From the NCBI RefSeq assembly GCF_029590555.1, contig NZ_CP081002.1, positions 926,501-990,500 of the forward strand: 64,000 nt of DNA, in the 5' to 3' direction. Source of the stretch: Sphingobium sp. V4 (lineage in GTDB: Bacteria; Pseudomonadota; Alphaproteobacteria; Sphingomonadales; Sphingomonadaceae). Position 1 is the first letter of the stretch, and the number at the start of each line of letters is the position of its first letter. The position numbers and the translations under genes are program-made. The notes under the pieces are model-generated. The model was not told the origin of the DNA. It searched no databases and saw nothing but the letters and a program-made list of their open reading frames with translations. Of this stretch, positions 18,265 through 26,534 are shown piece after piece.

Positions 18265-18410
18265 GGTAAGTTCCTCTCCGTTGAAGGAACTCCACCGTCG
18301 GCGGGCGACGCCGCCCCACCGAAAGCCTCACCAATACTACGCTACGTCACCCCAAGCGACCCTCCCGCGGAGCGGGTTCGTGCTCTGGTCGACAGCGGTC
18401 GCGATAGCTG

Positions 18411-18470
18411 CCGGTCCGCACTCGGCGATCGAAAATCGCCGGCTGAATGGCGGCAAAGGGTCGATGACGA
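18411..18470. repeat. Dispersed degenerate repeat, copy B
   Basis: CCGGTCCGCACTCGGCGATC, then GAAAATCGCCGGCTGAATGG and CGGCAAAGGGTCGATGACGA. It lies 27 bp beyond the end of IS91-like copy 2 and aligns with copy A, which flanks the same end of copy 1. Confidence 0.6.
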
Positions 18471-18524
18471 AGTGTGCCAAATTGGGGATTTTCGGGCAGC
18501 GGCGCTGATGACGATCTAGCTGCA

Positions 18525-18983
18525 TCAATCTTTGGCGCTACCATCGCCGCCTTCGTTGGATTGGGGTTTAAGCGGCGCCAGTATCCAGAACGTTAGCAGC
18601 GTGAAAATGGTAAGGACGACCGCAACGTCGTAACTGCCGAGACCTACCGCAACGCCGATGGCGCCAGTGACCCAGAGGCTGGCAGCGGTCGCGGTCCCTT
18701 TAACCGTATTCTTGCCCTGCAATATGGCGCCACCGCCCAAAAAGCCGATGCCTGCGATCACACCCTCGAGAACGCGGGCAATGGCCGCTGGATCATGAGC
18801 CATCGTGTTTTCGACGGCCTGGACGAAGCCGCAACTGGCAACGGCGACCAGGGGAAAGGTTCTGATCCCGGCGCTTCGTTCTTCTACCTCCCGGTTCCAG
18901 CCGATCGGCACGGCCAGCCCGTAGGCGATCGACAGAGCGATGAAATGAGGAATCAGAGAGAAGCTGCCAGCCATGCACATCAT
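18525..18983 (-). CDS. MgtC/SapB family inner-membrane protein
   Basis: About 152 residues from the ATG at 18983 (ATGs at 18980 and 18974 are alternatives; none has a clear Shine-Dalgarno, and the frame stays open to 19085). It shows the MgtC N-terminal domain: several hydrophobic helices, GLAVPIGWNREVEERSAGIR, the GIGFLGGGAI glycine motif and KGTATAASLWVTGAIGVAVG. MgtC-like proteins sit in the inner membrane and are linked to growth under low magnesium and to F-ATPase modulation in pathogens; in this setting the function is unknown. It ends 54 bp after repeat copy B and lies convergent to nothing; the next gene upstream is a CDF transporter on the same strand. Confidence 0.85.
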   Translation of the reverse strand: MMCMAGSFSLIPHFIALSIAYGLAVPIGWNREVEERSAGIRTFPLVAVASCGFVQAVENTMAHDPAAIARVLEGVIAGIGFLGGGAILQGKNTVKGTATAASLWVTGAIGVAVGLGSYDVAVVLTIFTLLTFWILAPLKPQSNEGGDGSAKD

Positions 18984-19103
18984 AACGCGCGACGACGGAT
19001 TGCGATGCGGAAGTGGGATCCGACGAATTCTTCCCAATCCTTTGGATGCATGATCAGCCGCGCCTGTAGAATCTTGGGCTGGCATTTCCTGTACTAGCTG
19101 CGT

Positions 19104-20042
19104 CTACGCCCCTTCGTCGCGCGCCTTTACCGGCGGGATGAAGCTGACCTGTGCGAGGCGCCAGGCGCGCTCCTTGCGGCCTGGCCAATAGTGGCGGGGA
19201 TGCCGACATGACTGCGGAGCATGGGTGTCATGCACCTCCGCACGGATCAACCGGCCGGTTTCGCGCAAGCGTATGGCCGCGCCCGGAAACTCCGCCAGCA
19301 ATTTTTGCCGCACCTGCTCGGCGTCATCCGACAGCGCCGCGCTGGAGAGGGCGCGTGGAAAGCCATCGACCAGTTCCGCTGTGGATGACCGCAACGCCTT
19401 GAACCCATCGTTGATGACATCGACAGATATGATTGCCGCCGCCAGCGCATCGGCCCACCACCAGCCAAGCCCCAGACCGATGACGCCAGCAAGGCCCGCG
19501 GCGCCGGTCAGCCAGTTTGCCTTGTTCATCAGCGCGTCGGTATGCAGCAGCTTGTCGTTCAGTTCCTCCGCAAGAGGCAGTTCCTTGCGGCCGATGAAGA
19601 AGGGCGGGATCAACGAATAAAGCTGCGCCGCAACCATGAGCCAGCCGAGCCAGATATCCTGACCCGAGATGACGATCGACCCTACCGTCGCATGTTCGGT
19701 ACTCGCCAGCGCGACCAGCGCATTATAGAGCAGCAGAGCGCCGACCGCCGTCAGTGCGACAGCAGCGACGAAGAACCCCAGCCCATTGACCCGCTCGAAC
19801 GCAAAGGGGAAGCGATGCGAACGGCTAGCGCTGCGCTCCAGATGCGCGGCGATCAGGAACATGACAGGCGGCACGAGGCCCAGAGTGTCCTCGACCCATG
19901 CTGTCTTCATCGTCTGGCTCTGGCCCAGCACCAGTCCCATGACGACGATCACCGTGAGCGTCCAGAAAATGTTCCAGTATTCGAGCCGGATGGCTTTTTC
20001 CAACGGTTCGGACAGCTCGTCCGGCAGGCTGGTTTCGCTCAT
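19104..20042 (-). CDS. Cation diffusion facilitator (CDF) family transporter
   Basis: A 312-residue membrane protein with about six transmembrane segments and the paired CDF metal-site motif in TM5, HTDALMNKANW (H-x-x-x-D), plus an acidic TM2-like site (AWVEDTLGLVPP) and the region WWWADALAAAIISVDV. A cytoplasmic C-terminal domain contains EVHDTHAP. It should export divalent metal (Zn, Fe, Mn or Co) in exchange for protons. The start overlaps the stop of the upstream lipoprotein gene by 4 bp (ATGA), so they form an operon. Metal choice cannot be assigned. Confidence 0.85.
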   Translation of the reverse strand: MSETSLPDELSEPLEKAIRLEYWNIFWTLTVIVVMGLVLGQSQTMKTAWVEDTLGLVPPVMFLIAAHLERSASRSHRFPFAFERVNGLGFFVAAVALTAVGALLLYNALVALASTEHATVGSIVISGQDIWLGWLMVAAQLYSLIPPFFIGRKELPLAEELNDKLLHTDALMNKANWLTGAAGLAGVIGLGLGWWWADALAAAIISVDVINDGFKALRSSTAELVDGFPRALSSAALSDDAEQVRQKLLAEFPGAAIRLRETGRLIRAEVHDTHAPQSCRHPRHYWPGRKERAWRLAQVSFIPPVKARDEGA

Positions 20043-20485
20043 TGGGCGCGCGCCTCCGTCGATATGGCGCGGCTGGCGCGCTCTACGGTCATGATCCAGC
20101 GGTTCTCACCGTTCCGCATTGCTGTTTTCAATTCGATCCGCTCATTCTCCTTGCCGGATACCGATAAAGCGGGGCCGAACGCCACTTCGGCCTGCCACGG
20201 GCTGGTTTTGGCGAAGCGGCCTATGGCGAGGTCGAGCGTACCGGCATCAAGCTGCCCCAATAAGGTTTCGCCCGAACCTTCGGTCCAGAGCGGCCGGGCG
20301 CCTGTTCGCTGTTCGATCTGGCGCAGAAGTCGGGCTGTTTCCGGCGCATCCCGCGCGGATGGATCGACCGAGCCGACCGTAAAATATCTGGTCGATTCGA
20401 TCCGTGCCGATGTGTCCGCAGGATCACGCGGCAGGGCGTTGCAGGCCGATACCGCGATGCACAGCAGGATTGGTAGCCGCCTCAT
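20039..20485 (-). CDS. Periplasmic lipoprotein, solute-binding-like
   Basis: About 148 residues from the ATG at 20485 (MRRLPILLCIAVSAC), a lipoprotein signal peptide with lipobox VSAC. The mature part has LGQLDAGTLDLAIGRF and a following VAFGPALSVSG, which resemble the inner lobe of type-2 periplasmic binding proteins (SBP_bac_3), but it is shorter than usual for that family. It is coupled by a 4-bp overlap to the CDF transporter, which suggests a partner role in metal or small-molecule handling. Function is otherwise unknown. Confidence 0.65.
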   Translation of the reverse strand: MRRLPILLCIAVSACNALPRDPADTSARIESTRYFTVGSVDPSARDAPETARLLRQIEQRTGARPLWTEGSGETLLGQLDAGTLDLAIGRFAKTSPWQAEVAFGPALSVSGKENERIELKTAMRNGENRWIMTVERASRAISTEARAQ

Positions 20486-20612
20486 GATGCTCGCGCCATT
20501 ATCTTCATTCCCCTTGCCGTTCGGGGATAACGCGTTGGGCTTCAAAGGGATCAATTTCTGATCCTAGGCCACCTTATTAAGGTCTCGGCCATGCCGACCC
20601 TTGGAAAATGTT

Positions 20613-21033
20613 CTAAACCCCAAAAGTCACAAGGCCTTTGTCGTCGATCTGCCAGGCGGGATTGTGCGCGATCTCCCAGCCATTGCCATCGGGATCGGCA
20701 ACATAGCCGCGATAGCCGCCATGGGGCGGCGCATCGGCCTTTCGGAGCAGCTTGCCCCCGGCGGCAAGCAGCTCCGCGATCGCGGCATCGGCCTCATCCG
20801 GCGAGTCGAAATTATGCGCCAGCGCGAAGCTGCTGGGACGCTGTAGATTATCGAGTGCCATATCTTCGGCCAGCTTGCTCCTCAACCATGTTCCGAACAC
20901 GAAACCGTTCATCTGATAGAAGGCGATCTCCTCATTCTCGAAACCGGCGTCCATCCGAAGCCTTGCATGTAGAAGCGTTTCGATCGTGCGAGATCACCGA
21001 TGCCAAGGTGATGACGGATATCTGCTGTTGCAT
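20613..21033 (-). pseudogene. VOC (glyoxalase-fold) family gene broken by two 1-bp deletions
   Basis: The true start is ATG at 21033 behind a strong AGGAGG (MQQQISVITL). The frame is lost near 21002-21008, where TTGGCATC would need one more G to read GIGDLARSKRFYMQGFGWTPV, and again at 20941-20944, where one T is missing before FENEEIAFYQMNG. The remainder (SSFALAHNFDSPDEADAAI, GGYRGYVADPDGNGWEIAHNP) is a normal vicinal-oxygen-chelate C-terminus. Both lesions are in or next to short homopolymers, so either real decay or sequencing error is possible. Confidence 0.75.
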
Positions 21034-21126
21034 GGTCAACCTCCTGCCCTTCACTGAGTCATGGGGTGATTGGTGGGTCGATGGCATGGCGTCCCTTTCC
21101 TGATTGCGCTGAACTTGCGTACAGCC

Positions 21127-21978
21127 TCAGCCGTTCACGATCGTCCCGCCATTGGGATGCAGCACCTGTCCCGACATGTAGCTGGCGTCGTCACAGGCCA
21201 GGAACAGGAAGGACGGCGCAACCTCATTGGGCTGGCCGGGCCTACCCATCGGCGTGCCTTCGCCAAAATGCTCCAGCTTTTCACGACTGGCGCCGCCGCA
21301 GGGATTGAGCGGCGTCCAGATCGGGCCGGGCGCGACAGCATTGACGCGAATGCCCTCGCCAACCAGATTTTCCGATAGTGATCGGGTGAAGGCCGTGATC
21401 GCGCCCTTGGTCGAACTATAGTCGAGCAGCTCGCTGCTACCCTGATACATGGTGACGCTGGTGCAGTTGATGATGGTGGCCCCGGCCTTCAGATGCGGCC
21501 GCGCCGCCTGCGTCAGGAAGAACATGGCGAAGATATTGGTCTGGAAGGTGCGGCGAAGCTGGTCCTCGCTGATGTTGGTGATGTCCTTGTCGGGATGCTG
21601 CTCGCCCGCATTGTTGACGAGGATATCGATCCGCCCGAAGGCCTCCAGCGTTTGGGCGACCACCGCATCGCAATGGGCTTTCTCGCCAATGTCGGTGCGG
21701 ATGGTGATAGCGCGCTGCCCCTCTGCCTCGACGATGCGTTTCGTTTCTGCGGCGTCGTCATCCTCCAGCAGATAGACGATCGCGACGTCGGCGCCCTCTC
21801 GCGCATAGAGCGCCGCGACGGCCCGACCGATGCCGCTGTCCGCGCCGGTGATGATGGCGACCTTGCCCGCCAGACGCCCCGATCCGGGGTAGCGCGGTTG
21901 CCACTCGGGCTTGGGTTCCAGCCTGCTTTCATGGCCAGGCAGGGCGTCCTCATGGATCATCTTCTGGGTGTCGCTCAT
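21127..21978 (-). CDS. SDR family oxidoreductase (stress-type, YhxC/GSP39-like)
   Basis: A 283-residue protein starting at ATG 21978, behind GGAG. It has the Rossmann motif TGADSGIG (44-51), NNAG (122-125), catalytic S174 and the Y187-x-x-x-K191 pair (YSSTK). The N-terminal ~35-residue extension (GHESRLEPKPEWQPRYPGSG) is typical of the subgroup called general-stress SDRs. It should reduce or oxidise an alcohol/carbonyl with NAD(P)H; the substrate is unknown. Divergently transcribed from the flavodoxin gene, whose start is 85 bp away. Confidence 0.88.
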   Translation of the reverse strand: MSDTQKMIHEDALPGHESRLEPKPEWQPRYPGSGRLAGKVAIITGADSGIGRAVAALYAREGADVAIVYLLEDDDAAETKRIVEAEGQRAITIRTDIGEKAHCDAVVAQTLEAFGRIDILVNNAGEQHPDKDITNISEDQLRRTFQTNIFAMFFLTQAARPHLKAGATIINCTSVTMYQGSSELLDYSSTKGAITAFTRSLSENLVGEGIRVNAVAPGPIWTPLNPCGGASREKLEHFGEGTPMGRPGQPNEVAPSFLFLACDDASYMSGQVLHPNGGTIVNG

Positions 21979-22063
21979 CACTTTCTCCTCGTGACAGGAG
22001 AACAGACGGGTCGCCAAAGCGTTCACCGCAATCATACCGATCCATGTTAACCGGAGATATGCG

Positions 22064-22672
22064 ATGCTGCTCAAGGCTCTGGCTCTTAATTGCACGCTCA
22101 AGCCCGACGCGGGCGACGCTTCATCGACCGATGCGATGATCGCGGTGTTGCAGCAGGCATTTGCCGAAAGGCAAGTGACCCTTACCGAGACGGTGCGGGT
22201 GGCAGCGCTGGACATCAGGCCCGGCGTCACTTCCGACGAGGGCGAGGGTGACGACTGGCCGGCGCTGCGGGCGAAGATACTGGATCACGACATAGTGATT
22301 TTCGGCGGTCCCATCTGGATGGGCCAGATCAGCAGCGTGGCCAAGCGCGTGCTGGAACGGATGGACGCCTTTTTGTCCGAAACCGACGATGGGAGCAGGA
22401 TGCTCAGCTATGGCAAGGTCGCCGTCGCAGCCATCGTGGGGAATGAGGACGGCGCGCATTTCTCTTCCGCTCAGCTTTTTCAGGCCTTGAACGATGTTGG
22501 CTGGACGATTCCGGCGGTCGCGGCTTGCTATTGGGTGGGAGAGACATTGGGATCGGTCGACTTTAAAGATTTGAAGGACACGCCGGAGATGGTGACGAAG
22601 ACGGCGAAGATGGTCGCAGGCAACGCCGCGCATCTCGCTGGACTGCTCCAGTCCAGCCCCTATCCAAGCTGA
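22064..22672 (+). CDS. Flavodoxin-like NAD(P)H-dependent FMN reductase family protein
   Basis: A 202-residue flavodoxin-fold protein. LKALALNCTLKP forms the first strand and phosphate loop, DIVIFGGPIWMGQISSVAKR is the typical second flavin loop, and VAVAAIVGNEDGAHF the third. No N-terminal signal. The RBS GGAG lies about 10 nt before ATG 22064. Likely a cytoplasmic FMN-binding oxidoreductase. It is followed after 6 bp by a CDF transporter gene, so both are probably co-transcribed. Confidence 0.82.
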   Translation: MLLKALALNCTLKPDAGDASSTDAMIAVLQQAFAERQVTLTETVRVAALDIRPGVTSDEGEGDDWPALRAKILDHDIVIFGGPIWMGQISSVAKRVLERMDAFLSETDDGSRMLSYGKVAVAAIVGNEDGAHFSSAQLFQALNDVGWTIPAVAACYWVGETLGSVDFKDLKDTPEMVTKTAKMVAGNAAHLAGLLQSSPYPS

Positions 22673-22678
22673 CGGTCG

Positions 22679-23635
22679 GTGGCAGGCAGAGGTTTTCGGG
22701 CCAATATCGTCCTTTACGGTGCCCTGTTGGCGAATGTGGGTATCGCGATCGCCAAGTTCGTGGCTGCGGCGATCACCGGTTCCTCGTCGATGCTGACCGA
22801 GGGCGTGCATTCGCTGGTCGACAGCGGCAATCAGTTGTTGTTGCTCTATGGGCAGGCGAAGGCGGATCGGCCGCCCGACGCCGCGCATCCCTTCGGCTAT
22901 GGCCGCGAACTCTATTTCTGGGCGTTCGTCGTAGCGATCCTGATCTTTGCGGTCGGGGCAGGCGTCTCCATCTACGAGGGCTGGCGCCATATCGCCAGTC
23001 CTGAGCCGTTGCGCGATCCCACGGTCAACTATGCGGTGCTGGGGATCGCGATGGTGCTGGAGGGCACGAGTTGGGCCATCGCGGTCCGGGAATTCAACGG
23101 CACGCGGGGCGCGAGCGGCTGGTGGCAGTCGATCCGCCGATCCAAGGATCCTGCCGGATTTATCGTGCTGTTCGAGGATAGCGCAGCTCTGGTGGGCCTG
23201 CTCGTTGCGGGCATCGGCGTTTGGGCGAGCCATCATTATGCCGATCCGCGCATCGATGGTGCCGCGTCCATCGCGATCGGCCTTATCCTTGCGACCGTCG
23301 CGGTGCTACTGGCAAGGGAGGCCAAGGGTCTGCTGATCGGCGAGAGCGCGGACAAGGCCATCATCGCTATCGTGCGGCGCATATTGGAGGCCCGGCCGCA
23401 GGTGACGGCAGTCAATCATGTTCGCACCATCCACACGGCGCCTGACGCGGTTTTCGTGGCGATCAGTGCAGATTTTGCCGATGATCTGCCGATGGGCGAA
23501 GCGGAAAGCCTGATAGAGGCGATGGAGGCGGAGATGAAGGCAGCCGTACCCGAACTTACCTCCATCTACATCCGCCCGGAAAAGCAGGGCGGCGCGCTGG
23601 TGCAGCCACGCCCCTTCAACCGCGCCAATAGTTAA
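22679..23635 (+). CDS. Cation diffusion facilitator family transporter (second paralogue)
   Basis: A 318-residue CDF transporter with a GTG start. TM2 carries the metal-site motif HSLVDSGNQ (H-x-x-x-D) and the following HPFGYGRELYFWAF loop characteristic of CDF proteins; TM5 has LFEDSAALVGL (E/D site); the C-terminal cytoplasmic domain contains HVRTIHTAPDAVFVAISADF. Proton-driven export of a divalent cation at the inner membrane is expected. It differs from the paralogue at 19104 in its TM5 motif, so metal specificity probably differs. Confidence 0.88.
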   Translation: MAGRGFRANIVLYGALLANVGIAIAKFVAAAITGSSSMLTEGVHSLVDSGNQLLLLYGQAKADRPPDAAHPFGYGRELYFWAFVVAILIFAVGAGVSIYEGWRHIASPEPLRDPTVNYAVLGIAMVLEGTSWAIAVREFNGTRGASGWWQSIRRSKDPAGFIVLFEDSAALVGLLVAGIGVWASHHYADPRIDGAASIAIGLILATVAVLLAREAKGLLIGESADKAIIAIVRRILEARPQVTAVNHVRTIHTAPDAVFVAISADFADDLPMGEAESLIEAMEAEMKAAVPELTSIYIRPEKQGGALVQPRPFNRANS

Positions 23636-23919
23636 GCCGCAGAAACGGCGCTGAGCGAACGATCCCCGTCATTGGATGCATCGAGTTGATGGCGATGCGA
23701 TCCCAATGCAGCGTTGGACGCATTGATCATTTGTCGGTGGGCATCGCTCCCGCTTTCCACGTCGGACCAGGGTTGGCCCGAAATGCAGCCGTGACTGCTT
23801 CTCCAGATTTCCCCTGCGATCAGTTCCACTTCTTCTGCCGTGGGTTGCCTTTCTTCGGACAGACAGTCCCGAAGCAATTTGTGAAAAATCTTACCGGAAT
23901 TTGCTTGAACTCGGCTCAT
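23632..23919 (-). CDS. Small hypothetical protein
   Basis: A 95-residue product from ATG 23919 with GGAGAGG 6 nt upstream. It has a helical first half (KIFHKLLRDCLSEERQPTAEEVELIAGEIWRSS) and a low-complexity tail. It overlaps the end of the CDF gene by 4 bp convergently. No family recognised; the EEVELIAGEIW pattern is faintly like DUF2934-type small stress proteins. The good RBS is the main reason to keep it. Confidence 0.5.
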   Translation of the reverse strand: MSRVQANSGKIFHKLLRDCLSEERQPTAEEVELIAGEIWRSSHGCISGQPWSDVESGSDAHRQMINASNAALGSHRHQLDASNDGDRSLSAVSAA

Positions 23920-24183
23920 GGGCATCCTCTCCAGCGCCAATTTTTATCGGCTGCCGTAAGGGAAGTGCCTCATGAGTCGGTTCGCGTCAATGCTCCGACT
24001 TATCCGTTCAATGGCAGCAAATCAGTGGGCTGTGGCGATTATACTTTATTGCCGTCTCGCGGACGAGAAACGATCGCTACAATTGCATTGATCTGGATTT
24101 ACATCATCCACGCTCTCAAGGGAACCGTCTTAAACTGGCGCAATGAGGGGGAACAACGTTGGCCACCTGGCGTAGTTCTGTTC

Positions 24184-24930
24184 ATGCCTGCTCCTATGAC
24201 CCCGATGTTCCCATGGCAGCACGCTTCTCAATCGGAGAGCGAAGCCGCCTTGGCCAGACATGTTTCAGCGCCGTCCTTCCCCTGCGTAGGGGCTAAGGCG
24301 GCTTTGGCTAAAGGTACGCTCTGCGTCCTCGCCTGCAAGGCGATCGACAGTGCGTGGGATGATGTGCGCATTCATGATGCGCTGTCACGCTTTGCTGCTG
24401 ACTATAGGACAGACCCCGGCCTTTATCGCAGCTTTGCGGTGGTATTCGACGGGCCGGATGAATTGAGTGAAGAGACTTTCGAGCATGCCCTGTGGTCACG
24501 GCTGCAATCTCTTTCCGACAAAGATGTGTGGCGCGGTCATGACTATGATAGCGCAGTGAGCAGCGACCCTGCCAATCCGCATTTCTCGCTCAGTTTCGGC
24601 GGCGAAGCCTTCTTCGTGGTCGGGCTGCACCCTCATGCCAGCAGGGTTGCGCGCCGGTTCGAAAAGCCGACGATCATATTCAATTTGCACGACCAGTTCG
24701 AACAACTGCGTGCAGCGGGGCGGTACGAGACGATGCGCGAAAAGATCCTGCTGCGTGATGAAGCCCTGGCTGGAAGTCGCAATCCGATGCTCGCGCGCCA
24801 TGGCGAGTCGAGCGAAGCGCGCCAATATAGCGGGCGCAAGGTGGGCGAAGACTGGGTGTGTCCATTCGCCTATCACGGGGCGAAGGATGAGCCCGATGCC
24901 GAGGCGGACGATAGAGGACCGTCTGCGTGA
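24184..24930 (+). CDS. YqcI/YcgG family protein (GntA-like heme enzyme family)
   Basis: About 248 residues if translation begins at ATG 24184 (24196 and 24205 are alternatives; none has a strong RBS and the frame is open far upstream). The family pattern is clear: FPCVGAKAALAKGTLCVLAC, then WSRLQSLSDKDVW, PHFSLSFGGEAFFVVGLHPHASR, the IIFNLHDQFEQLR segment and VCPFAYHG at the end. Members include GntA, a heme-dependent N-hydroxylase of guanitoxin biosynthesis; most homologues have no tested substrate. Translationally coupled to a DUF1989 gene, a frequent partner. Confidence 0.8.
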   Translation: MPAPMTPMFPWQHASQSESEAALARHVSAPSFPCVGAKAALAKGTLCVLACKAIDSAWDDVRIHDALSRFAADYRTDPGLYRSFAVVFDGPDELSEETFEHALWSRLQSLSDKDVWRGHDYDSAVSSDPANPHFSLSFGGEAFFVVGLHPHASRVARRFEKPTIIFNLHDQFEQLRAAGRYETMREKILLRDEALAGSRNPMLARHGESSEARQYSGRKVGEDWVCPFAYHGAKDEPDAEADDRGPSA

Positions 24931-25529
24931 TGCCGGATCAGGTAAATGAAATTCCGCCGCGCAGCGGCACCGCTTTCCGCCTGACCGAAGGGCAGATACT
25001 GACCGTGATCGATCCGCAGGGAATGCAGGTCGCCGATCTGCTGGCATTCAACGCTCAGGATCTCGATGAAGTCATCTCATCAGGTCGCACGTTGGACTAT
25101 GCCGAAACCATACGCCTGACCACCGGCCATGCTTTATATTCGAACAGATCGCGGGTCATGCTGGAGATCATCGACGATATGGTCGGCGTTCATGATTTCC
25201 TGCTGACGCCCTGCTCCGTCGATACTTTTCTCCATTTTTATCCAGACGAGCCAGTGCATCGCGGTTGCTTCGGTAATTTGGCTGAGACTCTTGAACCCTA
25301 TGGGGTGGCTGCCGATCGAATCCCCGTCGCCTTCAACTGCTTTATGAATGTTCCGATCGATAGCGAGACGGGCAAATTGTCCGTTTTGCCACCCCTCAGC
25401 AAAGCGGGCGACCATATCCGCTTCCGCGCCAGGATGGATCTGGTGATCGGGCTGACCGCCTGCTCTGCATTTGCATCCAACGGAGGAAGTTTCAAGCCCA
25501 TCCATTACCGGGTCGATGGCGATAGTTGA
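24927..25529 (+). CDS. DUF1989 (urea-carboxylase-associated) family protein
   Basis: A 200-residue protein starting at GTG 24927 or ATG 24930, overlapping the stop of the upstream gene. Family features are GTAFRLTEGQILTVIDPQGMQVADLLAFN, TGHALYSNRSRVML, the cysteine-containing PCSVDTF and GCFGNL regions, and PVAFNCFMNVPID. Homologues accompany urea or allophanate metabolism and guanitoxin-type genes. The two-gene unit with the YqcI/YcgG protein suggests a small amine/guanidine-related pathway; the reaction is unknown. Confidence 0.82.
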   Translation: MMPDQVNEIPPRSGTAFRLTEGQILTVIDPQGMQVADLLAFNAQDLDEVISSGRTLDYAETIRLTTGHALYSNRSRVMLEIIDDMVGVHDFLLTPCSVDTFLHFYPDEPVHRGCFGNLAETLEPYGVAADRIPVAFNCFMNVPIDSETGKLSVLPPLSKAGDHIRFRARMDLVIGLTACSAFASNGGSFKPIHYRVDGDS

Positions 25530-25753
25530 GAACTCTTGATGGGCGAGCAATTATAGGCCTTACCAACCCTTCTGCGTAGCGTGGGGATGCCTTCGAAACT
25601 ATTCTTTATTCGCCGACACGCTTGTTTCCGGAATGGAAAAGCAGGTTTTCAGCACGGATTTGGAAGCTGAGCGGCTGGATAATTTGTTGGCAGAGGGCGC
25701 TGTGGCGTAACTGGTCATTGCGCGGCGAACGCCAGTCCACCATCATTGCTTGC

Positions 25754-26534
25754 ATGAGTGAATCTGAAGAAAATTCAGCTTGGTACACAGGCACTTGCGG
25801 GGTTCACGGGATCAACATCCAATATCGTCGATCTGGCGGAGACAAGCCTCCCCTCATTGCGCTTCATGGGCTGATGGGGAGCGGAGCATGTCTGTTGCCC
25901 CTCGCACGCGCACTCGCCGACCACGATATCATCCTGCCCGATGCTCGAGGCCATGGCGGATCCAGCTCTCCTCCAAACGGATACCTATACAGCGATTTGG
26001 CCGGCGATGTCATCGGGCTCGTTGAGCAACTGGACTTGAATGCTCCAATTTTCGTTGGGCACTCGATGGGGGGGGGGCACCGCTGCGGTTGTCGCTAGTC
26101 ATCTTGGAACGGCCATCAAGGCGGTAGCGCTTGTCGATCCCACGTTCATCAGTCCGGAATGGCAGCGCGAGGTTTACAACAGCGATGTCGCAGCTGAGCA
26201 TCAGCGATCGCGCACCGGAATTGATCGAATATCTAGTGGATGCAAGGTTTCAAACCAGCCCCAATGCCTTCGAAGTAGTCACTCCGCCGAATCCAGATTT
26301 GCGGAAGCTAGTTCAAGGCATCCGCATTCCTGTTCTACTACTGCTCGCCAGCCGGGGCATCGTTTCAATCGACACTGCCTGTGAACTGCAACGGCTTAAT
26401 CCATTGATGTGGTTCGAAATCATTCCAGATGCCGGGCATGGGCTGCCCTATGATCAGAGCAAGTTTGCGCTGCGGTATCCGCTTTCACCGCCTCAATGCA
26501 CGCGATCGAACATGCCGCCATTGCAGCTTCTTGA
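25754..26534 (+). pseudogene. Alpha/beta hydrolase gene with three frame breaks
   Basis: Starts at ATG 25754 (MSESEENSAWYTG). The first frame covers the oxyanion region LIALHGLMGSGACLL and the nucleophile elbow GHSMGGG. It breaks in a G run at about 26068-26077, then resumes as TAAVVASHLGTAIKAVALVDPTF. A second shift near 26185-26200 leads to RAPELIEYLVDARFQ through PDAGHGLPYDQ (catalytic His). A third near 26472 restores AVSAFTASMHAIEHAAIAAS with a stop at 26534. Three lesions point to real decay rather than a single sequencing error. Confidence 0.75.

Larger units (their letters stand above)
5369..18384. mobile_element. Composite-transposon-like unit: two IS91-like copies around a defence cassette
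   Basis: Two identical 2520-bp IS copies in the same orientation (5369-7888 and 15865-18384) bracket 7976 bp that holds only the DUF4365 gene and the STAND nuclease gene. Recombination between the copies would remove one IS and the cargo as a 10496-bp circle; one-ended IS91-type transposition could mobilise the adjacent cargo. Whether the unit moved as a whole is inference: no outer target duplication is visible, which such elements do not normally make. Confidence 0.6.
15865..18384 (-). mobile_element. IS91-like element with tyrosine recombinase, copy 2
   Basis: Second copy of the 2520-bp element at 5369-7888, same orientation and apparently same sequence. It lies 132 bp after the STAND NTPase stop and ends 27 bp before dispersed-repeat copy B. 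The sequences just beyond the right ends of both copies are themselves related (see findings), although the IS bodies end cleanly at the same base. Confidence 0.9.

Noticed and set aside
7889..18400. CRISPR-like repeats
   Set aside because: The dispersed repeats are tens of kb apart and degenerate, with no regular spacers.
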